A stretch of DNA of 64,000 nt, from the NCBI GenBank assembly GCA_028622995.1, contig JAJQJQ010000015.1:4030001-4094000 (forward strand), given 5' to 3'. This document shows, piece by piece, positions 18,986 through 31,088 of the stretch (the stretch's first letter is position 1; every line of letters begins with the position of its first letter). A program made the translations under genes and the position numbers. Source of the stretch: Panagrolaimus kolymaensis. Its lineage: Eukaryota > Nematoda > Chromadorea > Rhabditida > Panagrolaimidae. The notes under the pieces were generated by a model. The model ran no database searches, was not told the DNA's origin, and was given only the letters and a program-made list of their open reading frames with translations.

Positions 18986-19506
18986 TAAATTTATCAACTC
19001 TTCGAAAACTGCAATATTGATAAAATCTTAAAACCTTCATAAATTATGATTTTTATAAATAGCATATAAACTAACCTTTATGGTAATTTGCAAAAAGTAA
19101 TATGATAATTAAAATTCCAACTATCACCAAAAATAAAGTATTCCTAAAAAATATAATGTTTATAGTTGTGACGACTTTGTATATTTAAAAGTTCACGGTG
19201 ACTTTTCTTTCATAAGATCGATGCATTTTTTTCTTAATTTTTTTTCAAACGATGATATTAGCAATCGTTTGTCAAAGAAAAAGATACTTTCAAAATTTTT
19301 TCTAAACTAGAAAAATTTTTAAAAATGCGTCGAAAAAGTCGCTTGAGTCGGCGAGAGTTTTCTCTTTCCGTTGAAGGAAAATTAATCTCTCATTCAACTA
19401 TAAAACTTTGCAAAAAGCTTTTTTAATAAAAACAAAAAAAAGAATTTTTCTTCTTCAAAAATCGATTTTTACTCTTTAAAGTATAAAACACTTACGTTTT
19501 TGGCAT
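18986..19506 (-). pseudogene. FkbM methyltransferase-like gene relic (5' exons only)
   Basis: The minus strand holds an ATG exon (19506-19493, four codons and a GTAAG donor), a membrane-anchor exon (about 19145-19075, a run of Val/Ile/Leu ending NYHK) and the first codons of exon 3 after a GCAG acceptor (about 19012). This matches the 5' end of the intact gene at 36675-37611 exon by exon, intron positions included. The catalytic part is missing and the frame stops within about ten codons, so it is a truncated copy. Confidence 0.65.
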
Positions 19507-19509
19507 TTA

Positions 19510-20082
19510 TTTTGAAAATTTACGGTTGAAATAAATAACTTTTGCTTAGCTCAAAATTTTAGTTTGTAAAAATACAAGTTGTTAACATCACGAGTACAGG
19601 GATTATTTATTCAGCATTCAAGGAATCAAAAATATTTTTTGCTTCTGCTTATCTATCGCAAATAAAAAGAAAGAAAGCAGTCGTCTCGCATTGAAAAGAA
19701 ATGCGTCTTCCTTTTCTTTAATTGAAATTTTTTTCCCTGTTGACTTTTTTTCGACAAAGAAGCTTATAAGGGAGTGGAATGGTTTGATAAAAAAGAAAAA
19801 TTTGGGTTGAAAGAAAAAAGGCGCTTTTAGTTGTATCATTGAAATCAAAATTCTTTAATAGAAAGTATTAGTGATTTTGTGATGTGTGAACTTAAAACTC
19901 AAAAACGTAATAATGTAATTTACTTTTGTTTTTAAGGTTGCATTTTTATCTTTTAAAATTGGAAACCTTTGATACTTGGCCAATTTTGAATATGATGATT
20001 TGACCATCTTTCTTGATGACCTTGGTTTTTTTTTTCGTTGAATCCCAAATTATTTATTTTACAAACACAAAAAAATACAAAC
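19510..20082. other. Intergenic, no gene seen
   Basis: AT-rich sequence between the relic and the first fucosyltransferase gene. Short frames here have no recognisable content. Confidence 0.4.
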
Positions 20083-21426
20083 TTAATCATTCTCAATTCT
20101 TGCGGTATTATTATTCTTCACTGATATCCTCTTCCAATACCCTGGATACATTTCATCATAATCTAATTGGGTGTAATTTCCGTTTTTTAAAACCTTGTGA
20201 TTATAAAAAACTGGAACATTTGGTGGCAATAAATACGCTATCCACCAAGCAAAAGTTGAACCAGAAGAGGAAATTAAAAATGAATCACAAAAATGATGGG
20301 CCAAAGCCATATCATGATCACGGGAGGGCAACTTTGGATGATAAATTGAAGCGAACGTTGAATTATTGAAATTTAATGTCTTCACAAAAGCATCATCTGT
20401 TCCAAACAAAATTATTGATACTTTGGTTAAATGGGTTTCTTGATTTTGTGAAAAAATAAAATCGGCAGCTGGGAGAATAAAATCTCTTTGAGATTCAAGA
20501 AGTCGATGTTTTACAAAATCTCCTCGTCGGAAATGAATGCATAATTTGTGAGATGAATCATCACTAAAAAATTAAATTCAAAAAAAAATATAAGCTTTTC
20601 AATCAAAAATGCAAAAATATCTCATTTGAATTTTTTGACTTTCACATCTCTTCTGGAAACTATAAAAACAACAAACTCAAATAATTCATTTCCAATATCA
20701 ACTACTTTTTCCATAAAGTTTTGATGAAATTGTAACAAATATCTTAATTCATTTTTATATTTATCAAAGCATTTATATGGAAAGGGATAATGGTGTTTAA
20801 AAATTAAATATTTTTTATCGATTGCCTTTATTCTAAAAAAATTTAATCAAATTTTTTTACAATAACCAGCTAGCTAATTCTGTTTACCTTTCATTTTCAC
20901 TACAATTTGAAATCATTTCAGTTTTAAAAGTATTAGCAGAATCAGGGCTAACAATTTTAATAAAATTAAACCAATTTGGAAAAACGGTTTGCATTTCATC
21001 CAATAATTCCATTTCACACGATGTTTTGGTGTTGAAAAATGGTGTCCGCCCTATATCTCTTCCAACGCCATAAATGATTGCAAAACGATAAAACTTAAAA
21101 GTGAAAATTTTATTTCATGCGAAATTAAAAAACTTTTCCACTTCAACAGCAGATTATTTATAACTCATATTAACTTATGGGCTCGGATTTCATAGTTTTT
21201 AAAATAAAAGTTTCACACATACTTGGTTTCCAATGCCTCCACACGAAGTTTCAGTTGCAACATATTTATCATATTTGGGTATGTTTTGGGAATAAATATA
21301 ATTTTTGTAGTTTGCAACATTAAAATTATGTAATCCGCTACAGTATAATTGTAAAAAATAAAAAATAACAAAAATTATGCAAAAAGCAAAGAAATACTTT
21401 AATAAAATTTTAAAATTTATGACCAT
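20083..21426 (-). CDS. GT11 alpha-1,2-fucosyltransferase-like protein (copy 1)
   Basis: Four exons on the minus strand: about 21426-21233, 21096-20889, about 20832-20640 and about 20568-20083. The N-terminus has a short cytoplasmic part and one strong membrane anchor (about residues 8-28), the type II layout of Golgi glycosyltransferases. Family landmarks in order: CGGIGNQ at the end of exon 1, FYRFAIIYGVGR at the start of exon 2, the donor-binding motif CIHFRRGDF in the last exon, and FLISSSGSTFAWWIAYL near the C-terminus. GT11 enzymes move fucose from GDP-fucose to galactose-type acceptors; the acceptor cannot be told. The upstream frame extension uses TTG, so the ATG at 21426 is the start. 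It appears intact and is diverged from the two copies at 25 and 62 kb. Confidence 0.8.
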
Positions 21427-21587
21427 TTTTTTTTTCAATTATGTTCTTGATTTATCATTGGAAACTATAAAAATCCTAAAAATATATTTTATTTACAGTC
21501 GCTTCTAAACGTTGAATCCTTATCAATTTTTCAATTGGAAAAAATAAGAGAAAATCAAGTAGAAAAAATTAAGCACCGTTCTTCAAT

Positions 21588-21988
21588 ATATAAGACGCCA
21601 AAATAAATAAAGTTTTGCAACTTTGTCTGACTCGGTTTTCTTTGTAAGAATTTCCCGAGCTTGAGGAAAATCTCGAAAAAACAACAAAATTTGACGCGAA
21701 ACCGCTCACTTCCAAAAACCATACATTTTGCCAAAAAAGTGCAAAATGAGGCAAAAGTTGCTGCAACTTTTACCTCAATGAAGGCAAAATGCTGTTGTTG
21801 AGGTAAAAGTTGCAGCAACTTTTGCCTCATTTTGCACTTTTTTGGCAAAATGTATGGTTTTTGGAAGTGAGCGGTTTCGCGTCAAATTTTGGTGTTTTTT
21901 CGAGATTTTCCTCAAGCTCGGGAAATTCTTACAAAGAAAACCGAGTCAGACAAAGTTGCAAAACTTTATTTATTTTGGCGTCTTATAT
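21588..21988. repeat. 0.4-kb near-perfect palindrome (fold-back repeat)
   Basis: Two arms of about 190 bp (21588-21779 and 21799-21988) are reverse complements with only a few differences and a spacer of about 20 nt. Open frames in both arms are mirror images of the same sequence and are not taken as genes. The core contains GTTGCTGCAACTTTT. No clear target duplication was found. Confidence 0.9.
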
Positions 21989-23865
21989 GTAAAAAATGGA
22001 TTTTCTTCTCTTTATCGGGGAAATTTTTTTTCGCAAAATTATGTTTTACCAAACAAAGAATATTGAAGAAAAGATTGTTTTTTTTTTTGAAAATAAAATT
22101 CAAATGTTTTTTCACATTTTCAAATTTGAAACCCCCAAAATATAAGCAACAAAAAAACGCCCATCCACTAAGTGAAAAAAAAAGAAGAAGAGAGAAAGTG
22201 TACCCGTACCCGCTTTTATTTTATTACGATTTTGTACCTTTGAGAATCTTCGCATATAATTTCAATGCAAATTAGCGAATCATATTTTTACCAGCCATAG
22301 TTAAAAGCGCAAATAATCGACAGCCAGTTAGTTATATTCGCGAAAACAAAAATTTCAAGATTTGCATATTCAAACACTAAAGCTATAAAAGCGAAAAACG
22401 AGAAAAAGTCTGCCCTACGCGATTGAAAAAGTCCACCCGGAATGAACTATCTTAAACTTTGAGGATAAAACTCATTTGTCTTTCCCACTTTGATACTTTA
22501 AATATTTATTGAATAATTTTTTGTTTTATTCATGGTCATTTTTGTAATATCAATAGAACATTCAAAAAACACAGCAATAAATTAGTAAAACAAAACAAAA
22601 AATTATTTATGACAATTTCAACACAAATCAATATAAAAAAAACTCCTGTGAAAAAAAAGCAATGCCATTTTATTTAAACTCTCGATGACTTCTTCACCTT
22701 GACTACGGCCATGGTTTTTATAGAATGAAATATTTATTACTTTGAATAAAATTTATCCCAACTATAACAATGCCAGAAACAACTACATCAATGCTTGAAA
22801 ATGAAACTTGTAAAAATTTTCAACCTTTATTTATTCAACTAATTTTGTTGGTCCCTTTTTTAGTGAGCTTTGAAAAAAAAGACGTTGACTTTATTTCTTT
22901 CGTTTGTGCTGCTTTTTTTTATCATGTATTTATCTTTCTTACGCAACAAAAAAAACGTGGCAATGCGTGAACATTTAGGGAGAACGCTACCAGCAAATCC
23001 TCCAAGCAAAAACCTTGAGAAGCATGGCTATTTTAACAAATTTCGTTTTGAAGCTAAAATCTTGATGTAGAAATCGATAAAAAATAATGATCTTATTATA
23101 AAAACAATTTAATTTCTTTTATTTTTAATTAATTATTGTTTCATCAAAGCATACTTTTGAAATTTTATTTATTCGTTTCAAGTAAAACCTTGTAAATTCG
23201 ACGATAATTTTCATAGCTCTTTAAATTAATTTTCATTTAAAATTAGCTAATATATTTTTTACGTAGCAACGCATATTTAAGCTTATCAGTGATTTAAGGA
23301 AAACGAAGCAAGCTTGCGTCCACCACTCATTGCTATGCAACGGAAATTTTAGAAAAAATTGTCTCTCAATATTCCTTTTTGGAGGGATTTTTCCACGTAT
23401 AACTTAATTTTATCAGAAGTTAATACATTTAAAGTAAAAAAATTTGTATTTTATATCTTAAGCCACCACCACCATGATTCTTTCTTTTTTGTTTAATATG
23501 CCTGTAATAACATTTTTTACAAAAATTTTAATTTTATACATCCAAAACTTTAATACAAATTTTTTAAATTTTTTACTAAGCTTTATTTTTAAATCAAAAA
23601 AAGTGATGCAAGTATTTTTCTAATTTGCATATGCATACACACTTAATCAAAGGTTTTTTGTTTGCGCTTTTTTTTATTTAAGGAGTGATGTCAAAAATAA
23701 AAAGCGAAAGTGAGACTGACCTGACCGACCGTTAACTATAAAAAAATTCATGACAATTCGGCGACAAAGATTTTGGGTTTTCTTTTTTCTTTTTAACGCT
23801 GTTTTTATATTTCAAAACTTTGTTTACATAATAAAAAAATAACACTTTCTTTTAAGGTTTATCAT
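21989..23865. other. Long intergenic region, no confident gene
   Basis: Mostly A/T runs. A plus-strand frame with a hydrophobic stretch (22770-23070, in two overlapping frames) could be a decayed membrane-anchor exon, but nothing supports it. At 23461-23475 there is a short CCACCACCACCA run. Confidence 0.35.
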
Positions 23866-23881
23866 TTTGTTTGATAAAATT

Positions 23882-24864
23882 ATGTGGTTGCGCTTAAAAC
23901 CTTTGTTATTTGCTTTTGGATTTGGTTTACTTTATTATTTTTTTTATTACCGAGAAAAGGCTGCTTACTATAAACGATTTAGCCAAAAAAATTCAACTTT
24001 GGAGACTATTAAAACCAATTTCAATAAATGTGTAAATGAATCAGCAAAAAATCAATATGATCATCCAACAGAATTTTTTAAAGAATTTGCAAAATGTATT
24101 GAAATCCACATTGCAATCAAAGAAGAAGAGATGGATAATTTTTCAAATAATGTTTTTGGAGAAAAGAAAATGTTTTTACCTTTAATGGAAGATTACCGCC
24201 AAAATAATTGTCGATGGCTGACTATAGGCATTGGAGGTGTAGCAGATGCAGAAAAAATATTTCATGAAAAATATCCAGATTGCTCGATTTTTGGTGTTGA
24301 ACCTGCTGATACTGGAGATTTTGCATCCATTGGAAAAGTTGCTCCTTATGGTGTGGGTAAGTTATAGTATCTGCAAAATTTTACTTAAAATCCATCCTTA
24401 TTTTAGGTCTCGAAGACACAACTATTGAAATGGTAGTTTTGAATAAGAAAAAATATGGGAAGAAAAATGTCACTGTATTATCGTTAACTTCACTCATGGA
24501 CACCGTTGTGAATGCTAGATTAGTTCATTATTTAACCATCGATATTGAAGGATTTGAATATAACATTTTGAAAGAATTAGTTGGTGATGGAAAATTTGCG
24601 AAAGATGAAATTGTTTTTTGTCAAATCGATGCGGAATTACACAATCCTAAATTTCCAAGTGCTCATGAATCTGTGAAGAAACTAAACCCCGTTGATTTTA
24701 TCCTAAATTTTTTAAAACAGCCATCGCCATATATTCCGATTTTTAATGTTCCTTATTTGAGACATCCTCATCAAAAGGTTACATTTATAAATGTTGTCAA
24801 TGAAGAATGCGAAAAAGCATTTAAATTTTCTCAATTCTTTAACTCTCGAAGGCTTGTTAATTAA
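23882..24864 (+). CDS. FkbM-domain methyltransferase-like protein with N-terminal membrane anchor (copy A)
   Basis: Two exons, 23882 to about 24358 and about 24406-24864, joined in phase with a GTAAG donor and TTTTAG acceptor; about 310 residues. A membrane anchor (LLFAFGFGLLYYFFYY) follows the start. The SAM-binding region reads WLTIGIGGVADAEKIF...IFGVEPAD, and the FkbM-type acidic motif is YLTIDIEGFEYNIL, followed by FCQID. Proteins of this type are common in nematodes and are thought to be lumenal methyltransferases; the substrate is unknown. The frame can be extended upstream only with TTG, so the ATG at 23882 is used. This subfamily differs from the copies at 36.7 and 43.5 kb. Confidence 0.8.
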
Positions 24865-25215
24865 ATTATTTTTATTCCTGTTTTTTTTATTTATTTATTT
24901 TAAATATAAGTTTTCTTCAATAAACTTTATTAAAAGTCAACGTTAATTAAAAACTTTGTAATTTTTGCCAAAATTCGGATAAATGGTTTCGATTTAAAAA
25001 AATTTGCTTAATGGTTTTTTTCTCTTTTTGCTATGCTAAATTGAAAAGCAATCCATCCACATGCGAAAAGGTTCGAATCGTCGAAAGAAATATGCTTCAT
25101 TCGGTCCTTTTTTTGCTTTTCCTCACAAATGAAAGTTTATGTTTGCTTATCAAAAATTTTAAAGGGCGAAGGAAAGTCATCATTACTTTCTTTCTCTCAA
25201 TTGTTAGGGAATGCA
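24865..25215. other. Intergenic, upstream region of fucosyltransferase copy 2
   Basis: No gene seen; AT-rich, includes the likely promoter of the next gene. Confidence 0.35.
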
Positions 25216-27057
25216 ATGACGTTTCGATCCTCACCAAAAATTAAAGTTGTCTTTTTACTATTTCTTTGTTTTCTAATTTATTATATAATTATTTATTATT
25301 CATCATACAAAAACGTGGTACCACTTTTTTTACGAAATTCTTTTGCAAATATGGGAAATCAAACAACCAACGAGTCAAACAGTGTCGAAAGTTTCGTTGA
25401 AAACGAAGATACAATTATACCAAAATTTAATAAATATATTTCATGTACTTTTCGGGCTTGCAGTGGAATGGGAAACCAAGTAGGTTGGAATTTTTATGTA
25501 ACTGCGAGATGCCCAATATAAATTTAAATTGGGATTCTTCTGAGGCTTTACATTCCGTAGTTTAGCAAACCTTTTTTTATAATACCTTGTATTTTTGCTT
25601 TTAAAGTTGGTAATGCCTCGAGATCAGAGCTGTCGGTGCACCGAAATTTCTTCGATTCGATTTTCGATTCATTTTGGTGCACCGAAAATCGAAAATCGAA
25701 TCGAATCGAAATCGAATCGAAAATCGAAAAATCGACAGCTCTGCTCGAGATGGAAAAAAGTAAGTCATCCATGATTAAGCTAAGTCAAATTTACAGATGT
25801 TTCGTTTTGCTTCACTTTATTCCATTGGTCGTTATTTTAATCGAAGTGCATTTTTTGATGCTAATAATCAATGTCAACAAAAATCGATGGAAGAAATAAA
25901 AAACACTTTCCCCAATTTTTATGCTAATGTACAGTTATTAACCACAAAGTTGAATGATTCGGTTCGAAGTGATTTTGCGTTGGATTGTTGTAACTATCAA
26001 AATCCAAATACGTCTGTGTTTTTTGCATAAAAATATATTACAAAATTTATTTATTTTTAGAATGCATGATGTCCCCCAAAAATACCTTATTTTAAAGGGA
26101 AATTATTTGCAATCCTATAAATATTTTAATCATCGAAAAAATGAAATTCACTCTTTGTTTACTTTTAGCAGAAAAATTATAGACTCTGTTGAAAAGGCGG
26201 GAGAAGAATTATTTGGGTGAGTGGAGTTAGACCGAGGATATATGTATAATATATATCTGAGCAGTGTTGGCGGTTCACTGAAAGTCTTTAGTTTTCCGAT
26301 TTGAAGCGAAAATGCCCAACATTGTACCTGACGAACAAGATTTTTATATCATAAACTTTGAGCAAAAAAAAATTAAACCATTGTTTGATAAATCGGAGTT
26401 TAATGAAATAAAAACTTTGCAAAGTCAATTTGTGTCAGAAAAATCAGCCTTTCTCATGAGTCATGAATGTCAAGCTAATAATCATTCTTGCATATAAAAA
26501 TTTATAAACTTATTTTAAGGAAGGATAGATCACATAAAGTTTGCATTCATATTCGACGCGGAGATTTTATCCAAAATCCACAATTGGAATCTCGAGCAGA
26601 ATTTATTGAACCTGCTATTTTATTTCTTCACTCTAACTTAACCCAAAAAGGAATAACGAGTATTTCATTGGTTTTTCTTGGAAATGATCATCCTTTTGTT
26701 AACAAACTTCAATTTAATCGAAGCCTTTTTAATGCGATTTATACACCGGAATTAAAAACTCGTGGCGAAGATATGCACTTTGGTATTCGATTCTGTAATA
26801 CATTATTAATAAGTGCATCGGGTTCAACATTTGCATGGTGGATTGGATATTTGCTTCCAGAAAAATTTCAAGTTTTTTATAATGCTCAAATTAGTAAGAA
26901 GCGAAATTATGCGAGAGATTATTATGATTTTGATTTCTATCCTCCAGAATGGAATATGCTTGAATTAAATAATTTTACTAAAACTGTTGAATTAGATAAT
27001 CGATGGTTTTATGAAAGGCTATCATGGCCTAGAGAAGGTATACCGCCTTTGTTTTAA
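25216..27057 (+). CDS. GT11 alpha-1,2-fucosyltransferase-like protein (copy 2)
   Basis: Four exons: 25216-25479, 25797-26011, 26061-26216 and 26520-27057, with frame-consistent GT-AG introns; the same intron positions as the copy at 62 kb. Type II layout: short N-terminus, one anchor (VVFLLFLCFLIYYIIIYY), then stem. Landmarks: CSGMGNQ, MFRFASLYSIGRYF, CIHIRRGDFI (donor-binding HxRRGD) and LISASGSTFAWWIGYLL. It ends with a family-specific tail (YYDFDF..PEWNML...NRWFYERL). Introns 1 (317 nt) and 3 (303 nt) are much longer than usual here: intron 1 holds a 119-bp MITE, and intron 3 holds a 61-codon frame of unknown origin (26312-26497). The last exon is very similar to that of copy 3, suggesting recent duplication or gene conversion. 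Confidence 0.85.
25625..25743. mobile_element. 119-bp hAT-like MITE in intron 1 of fucosyltransferase copy 2
   Basis: The ends are CAGAGCTGTCG and CGACAGCTCTG, perfect 11-bp inverted repeats. It is flanked by the 8-bp direct repeat CTCGAGAT at 25617-25624 and 25744-25751. The interior is TCGATTTTCGATT-type palindromic sequence. An 8-bp target duplication and CA...TG ends are typical of hAT elements. Confidence 0.85.
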
Positions 27058-27059
27058 TG

Positions 27060-27356
27060 TTTAAGCTTAGGAATAAATAAACAGATTACACAGTTAACAA
27101 GTTCTAATTTATTGCACAAGAGGAAATTTAGTTTCTATCAATAAAAACAACAGCTTATTAACAAAATTTTAACTTGAAATTTTTATCAGCTAATTAAAAA
27201 ATAAAAAATTATCTGTAAACTTTTATAACATACTTTTTTATGAACCGTGAGCCCCAGTGACATGAAATTTTAACTTTGCATTTTAAATTCTTTGATTAGT
27301 TCCTTTATTTTGAGCTCCTTTGTCAAAACATCGAAGTTTTCATTTGTTATATAAAA
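27060..27356. other. Intergenic between fucosyltransferase copy 2 and a methyltransferase relic
   Basis: No gene seen. The stretch 27270-27360 weakly resembles, on the minus strand, the FkbM coding sequence that continues at 27357. Confidence 0.3.
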
Positions 27357-27510
27357 ACTTTTGAATGTCTTTATCCAAACTTGGATCATTATTAATTCCG
27401 AGGGAATATATTGTGCATTTTGGTAAATTTAGCATATTTGTTGGATTACAAATCCATTTTCCTCCGTCGATTACCCTTCCAACTCGAACTAAAAATTCGA
27501 GATTAACACA
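27357..27510 (-). pseudogene. FkbM methyltransferase-like fragment (internal exon piece)
   Basis: On the minus strand this is nearly identical to the part of the 36675-37611 gene encoding VRVGRVIDGGKWICNPTNM and the following SLGINNDPS segment (36.7-kb gene positions about 37130-37265). Nothing before or after it keeps the frame, so it is an isolated relic. Confidence 0.75.
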
Positions 27511-27865
27511 TGTTATAAAAATACTGTTTGAATTACAAAAAAAAACGTTTTTATAATTTTTTTGCTAAGTTATAACCCTTTTTACAGAAACACACATACT
27601 CTACCCATTTATTTTGAAAAGTACAGCAGCAAAAAAAAATGAACGTCCTAATACAAATGAAAGCGTTACTTTCTTTAGAAAAGGAAAAAAATGCTTCGCC
27701 TTTACTGCTTATCAAAATTTTAAGAAAATAAAAATCGTCAATCTTTTATTAGAGCCACACCCTTCGTTGAAAAAAAAAGAATATTCTTTTACTTGAAGAA
27801 AAAAGCTTAGAAAGCTATTAGTAGTCAAAAATCGTGGAAAAAAAGAGAATCGTTTTGAAAAAAGG
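27511..27865. other. Intergenic, no gene seen
   Basis: AT-rich sequence between the relic and the large palindrome; short open frames only. Confidence 0.35.
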
Positions 27866-29120
27866 TATAGCATGGTTTTAAGAGAGACTCTGCGAGTAGA
27901 TTTAAAGATTTCAGAGTAAAACGGACCATTTTTTTTCAGTTTTTTTATTTTTTGTTATGAATCGGTTCAAAATAATATTTAAAAATTATTGGCGTCAAGC
28001 TTTTTCTCAAAAAGTGAGCAGGAAATGCTAATTTTTTATATTGAAGTTGAAAGCATGCATTAACTGACAATGCGAGCTTTCACACTACCCCTTTCATTTT
28101 GGGCCCTTTTATTTTGTAGCTTTTCTTTTTGAGCTGAATAAAAATGATTTTTTTAATATTTACATTTAATTTTTATTGTTTCAATTTGTTACCTTTCATT
28201 TTGGAACATTCATTTTACGTGTTTAATTTTTTTCGTTTCATTTTTTGGCATTTCGTTTTGAACGATTCATTTTGGTACATTTCAATATATAGCGGCAATT
28301 CAAATTACCGTGTAGCTTTTTGAATGACACGGTAATTTGAATTGCCGCTATATATTGAAATGTACAATCCGACGCATCGGCTTCAATACAACCGACCTCC
28401 AAAAACCGGCAAAAACCGGCCGACTTCGACCAATTACTTTCATTTAGTTTTACATTTTCGAAATCTTTCGAAATCTTTCAAAATTCTTAAATTTTTCGAA
28501 ACCTTTCGAAATTTTTTTTTACAAAATGTTTCGAAAGATTTCGAAAATGTAAAACTAAATGAAAGTAATTGGTCGAAGTCGGCCGGTTTTTGCCGGTTTT
28601 TGGAGGTCGGTTGTATTGAAGCCGATGCGTCGGATTGTACATTTCAATATATAGCGGCAATTCAAATTACCGTGTCATTCAAAAAGCTACACGGTAATTT
28701 GAATTGCCGCTATATATTGAAATGTACCAAAATGAATCGTTCAAAACGAAATGCCAAAAAATGAAACGAAAAAAATTAAACACGTAAAATGAATGTTCCA
28801 AAATGAAAGGTAACAAATTGAAACAATAAAAATTAAATGTAAATATTAAAAAAATCATTTTTATTCAGCTCAAAAAGAAAAGCTACAAAATAAAAGGGCC
28901 CAAAATGAAAGGGGTAGTGTGAAAGCTCGCATTGTCAGTTAATGCATGCTTTCAACTTCAATATAAAAAATTAGCATTTCCTGCTCACTTTTTGAGAAAA
29001 AGCTTGACGCCAATAATTTTTAAATATTATTTTGAACCGATTCATAACAAAAAATAAAAAAACTGAAAAAAAATGGTCCGCCCGATTTGAATCAGCTCGT
29101 AGAAGCTCTCTTAAATACCT
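27866..29120. repeat. 1.2-kb nested palindrome
   Basis: The arms 27922 to about 28470 and about 28535-29080 are near-perfect reverse complements around about 28501; a less perfect match extends to about 27866 and 29120 (TTAAGAGAG / CTCTCTTAA). Each arm itself carries a complete small hairpin: 28275-28313 with 28327-28365 (39-bp arms, 13-nt loop) and its mirror at about 28637-28675 with 28689-28727. The open frame at 28342-28764 crosses the symmetry axis and is not taken as a gene. Blocks of CATTTTGG-type sequence recur in the arms. Confidence 0.92.
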
Positions 29121-29709
29121 GAATAAAATATAAAAATACTTTTATTTTTAGACTTTTATATGTTAGGCGTTAATTGAAAAATAAATTATAGAAAATGGAG
29201 TTAACTTAATTTTTTTTCTTGCAAAATTGTTTCTTTTGTTTTATAAAATCTGCTGCCCCTTTGTTCATCAAAAAAAAGAAAAGAAAATTTAAATTTTTTA
29301 TAAAATTGTATTATGAATGACGCAAGAGAAATCGGGGAATGAGAAGAACCCATTGTTGGTTCAGTTGCTATAAAAACTATTATGACTTAGTGTCACTAGT
29401 ACATGGCTAAAGAATTTTGCATGTATCTAAGATTTTATCTATCCTTTTTATTTCGTTTTCGAGTCCTTCACAATTTATTTGAAAAAGAAAAGATTTTTTG
29501 TTTTTTTATTTCCCAAAAAAGTTAAAAATAGATACAGTTTTTTTTATGAAAGTGCAGCCTCCCTTTTAAAAATATTCAGAACGAACACTAACATCAAATT
29601 TTTTGCATGAAAATTTTTTAATTCTCGTTTTAAATTTTTTCTTTTATATTACAAATATTATTTTAAGGGGTTAGCTACAATAGCATTATTTACTCAGTTA
29701 AATTAAGTT
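29121..29709. other. Intergenic, upstream region of DUF268 copy 1
   Basis: No gene seen; AT-rich with poly-T tracts. Confidence 0.35.
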
Positions 29710-31088
29710 ATGCAAGCGCAAAGATGGTCGCAACTACAACGCCTTTTTGTCATATTTATTATACTCTTATTAGTTTATACATTCATGAAAAAGGATTTAA
29801 ATGTTACAGTTATAAATAATGCTTTGGATACTAAAGAAGAACTAATAAGTTCCTCAACTGTTGATCCAAATTCAACAATAAAGTTTGTTTTCTAATTTTC
29901 TTTGCCAGAAAAAAAATATTATTACTTTTAGCTATTTTGCAACCGCGAAAGGAAAAATACAAATTGATGAAATAATTGAAAATGTTTTCAATAAAAATGG
30001 ATATATATTTATTAAAAATGATTTAATTCCTATTTTAAAAAAAGAAATCCCAATGTCTTGTGACCAAGTATGTATACAAATAAGAGGCATCTCGTACTTG
30101 TAATAAACTTTAATTTCTCTTTAGATATTTTCAGAATGGCAAAAAATTGCTGATAATGGATTAACTTTGGATCCACCTAAAGTTTTACCTAATTCTGAAG
30201 CTTTTCTTCTTAATAATTATTCAAGATTAATTAGTTATTACCTCAATAACATTCCACATAACGAAGATACATCAATACCAGTATGGAATGAAACATATAT
30301 TGATAATTCGATTAACATTGTTAAACAAGATGTATATAAATTGTCTCGTCCATACCAAAAGCAATCACGTTAGTTAATATATACATAATTTGAAAAATCT
30401 CAAATAAATTATTTTAGTGGCTGTATACAGGGCAACAAAATATTTTAATATAACTGGCCAAACCGGCGCCGTGATTGGATCTCTTACGCCATGGGTAGAA
30501 ACATATTTATTAGCGAACGGAGCTAAAAATGTTACAACGGTTGATTATCAAAAAGTGAAAGCTACCCATCCACAAATGAATTTTCTTTATGCCCCCGATT
30601 TGCCTTCCATACACAAAAGGTTAGTAACTTTAAACGTTTATAAATGCTTTTAATATAAAATAATTTTCAGCATTAACAATCATTTTGATTTTATTGTAAG
30701 TTATTCAAGTATCGAACATAGTGGCCTCGGTCGATATGGAGACCCGATGGATCCAATTGGAGATATTAGAGAAATGAATAAAATTCGATGTTTATTAAAA
30801 AATGACGGTTTATTTTTTGTCGGGTTTCCAGTTGGTATGGATACTATTTATTACAATGCTCATCGAATGTATGGTAGAATGAGATTGGCCATGATGTTTG
30901 AAGGTAAGCTAGAAAGAGATTAAAAGCTTTCCTACATTTTCATATAAGGCATCTTTTAAATTTCAGGCTTTCAATTATTAGAAGTATTTTACAGTGATTC
31001 AAATAACCCGATAAAGCTTACGCAAGAAATCCTTGAGATTGGTGGAGGAACCTATCAATATTTGTTTGTCTTAAAAAAGATTGGATGA
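29710..31088 (+). CDS. DUF268 protein (methyltransferase-like), copy 1
   Basis: Six exons, starting at the ATG at 29710 and ending at the TGA at 31086-31088, with short GT-AG introns near 29883-29931, 30070-30124, 30370-30418, 30620-30671 and 30904-30965. A single membrane anchor (LFVIFIILLLVYTF) follows a short N-terminus. Conserved DUF268 landmarks are present: VIGSLTPWVETYLL, NVTTVDYQK, FDFIVSYSSIEHSGLGRYGDP, LLKNDGLFFVGFPVG and NAHRMYGRMRLAMM. The fold is SAM-methyltransferase-like (glycine-rich strand, TVDY acidic residue, late 'clLK-dGLff' strand). DUF268 was defined from Caenorhabditis proteins; activity is unknown. Copy 2 at 38.6 kb has the same exon structure. Confidence 0.8.

Noticed and set aside
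18544..19020. 158-codon plus-strand frame
   Set aside because: It lies opposite the FkbM relic and repeat-like sequence; no recognisable content or splice pattern.
1200..19600. Terminal inverted repeats and 6-bp target duplication of the Maverick
   Set aside because: Compared by eye: the left region (1.2-1.5 kb) against the right region (17.1-19.6 kb) on the opposite strand. Only short low-complexity matches were found, so no TIR is claimed. A self-alignment of 0.5-20 kb would decide.
21555..22275. Several 60-128-codon frames on both strands
   Set aside because: They are the two arms of the same inverted repeat read in mirrored frames.
28342..28764. 140-codon open frame
   Set aside because: It spans the axis of a palindrome and is open because of mirror symmetry; no codon or domain evidence.
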